From Pseudomonadota bacterium (lineage in GTDB: Bacteria; Pseudomonadota; Alphaproteobacteria; Rhizobiales; Hyphomicrobiaceae), in assembly GCA_023410905.1 (NCBI GenBank), contig JAEYPL010000357.1:1-12689 (forward strand): a stretch of DNA of 12,689 nucleotides, in the 5' to 3' direction. The position numbers and the translations under genes were made by a program. This document shows, in pieces, positions 12,524-12,689 of the stretch. Position 1 is the stretch's first letter. Each line of letters starts with the position of its first letter. The notes under the pieces were generated by a model. It saw only the letters and a list, made by a program, of their open reading frames with translations. It searched no databases and was not told the origin of the DNA.

Positions 12524-12616
12524 GCCCCGCATTCGCGCTTTCAGCGCGAGCAGGGCCGCGGGCCCTGCACCCGCTCGGGGGACACCCCCGAACCCCCGCC
12601 CATTATGATTTGGAGC
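12524..12616 (+). repeat. Multi-hairpin repeat, copy 4
   Basis: GCCCCGCA (12524-12531) is followed by hairpin 1 TCGCGCT-TTC-AGCGCGA (12533-12549), hairpin 2 GCAGGGCC-GCG-GGCCCTGC (12550-12568), hairpin 3 TCGGGGG-ACA-CCCCCGA (12575-12591), and the tail ACCCCCGCCC then TTATGATTTGGAGCG. Twenty-eight bases (12571-12598) are identical to the reverse complement of 7468-7495. It is the most complete example of the element in the window. Confidence 0.8.
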
Positions 12617-12637
12617 GCGGGCTGGCGCCGCCATGTC

Positions 12638-12665
12638 CCTTCTCCCCGTACTCACGGGGAGAAGG
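12638..12665. repeat. 12-bp perfect stem-loop, REP-like
   Basis: CCTTCTCCCCGT (12638-12649) pairs perfectly with ACGGGGAGAAGG (12654-12665) around ACTC. The CCTTCTCCCC...GGGGAGAAGG form is the style of short intergenic palindromes found many times in Rhizobiales genomes (general knowledge). It follows the copy-4 repeat by about 20 bases and is a distinct type. Confidence 0.7.
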
Positions 12666-12689
12666 CCACGCCTCTGGCGTGCTTCCAGC

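Noticed and set aside
12299..12616. CRISPR array
   Set aside because: Repeats are few, long, internally hairpin-rich, unequally spaced and divergent; two copies elsewhere are inverted. No cas gene is present.
12122..12655. A 177-codon minus-strand open frame across the repeat cluster
   Set aside because: Its translation is made of the hairpin repeats themselves (Arg/Gly/Ala-rich), so it is a by-product of repeat sequence.

Overview
The window is a GC-rich bacterial chromosome segment. Gene content (leuC and leuD as separate genes, a periplasmic MlaC-like protein, dense GC-rich interspersed palindromes) suggests an alphaproteobacterium, probably of the Hyphomicrobiales (Rhizobiales). This is an inference from gene type and repeat style; no rRNA or tRNA gene is present to confirm it.

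Positions 1-4800 look like ordinary chromosomal backbone. A secreted polysaccharide deacetylase runs off the left edge on the minus strand. It is divergent from a MlaC/Ttg2D-like periplasmic lipid-binding protein on the plus strand. A strong two-way hairpin terminator separates mlaC from the convergent leucine genes. These are leuC (isopropylmalate isomerase large subunit) followed by leuD (small subunit), both on the minus strand, with a GC-rich hairpin between them. Upstream of leuC is a large stem-loop with an AT-rich loop. Further upstream is a small minus-strand gene of unknown function, followed by its own terminator-like hairpin.

Positions 4800-8400 hold an oxidoreductase group: a classical SDR, a fumarate-reductase-type FAD protein resembling tricarballylate dehydrogenase TcuA, and a convergent second SDR that lacks the catalytic Tyr and Lys. 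The FAD gene and the second SDR converge on a compound palindromic repeat. The substrate is not evident. No TcuB-like partner or transporter is in view.

Positions 8546-11943 are the most distinctive part. Five plus-strand genes encode small single-domain proteins of the NTF2/SnoaL type, with a GNAT acetyltransferase gene inserted after the second. The five proteins align without any gap over their first 130 or so residues and share a fixed set of polar residues. They differ in their C-terminal tails. Spacings suggest translational coupling of paralog B with the GNAT gene and a C-D-E operon. Ketosteroid-isomerase-like folds beside SDR and flavin dehydrogenase genes would fit a small-molecule pathway, but this is speculation.

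Positions 11944-12689 contain no credible gene. They carry two further copies of the repeat seen at 7449-7603 and an unrelated 12-bp perfect stem-loop. The repeat consists of a chain of short hairpins, and the second hairpin changes sequence between copies while keeping its pairing. It is the best structural discovery in the window besides the paralog array.
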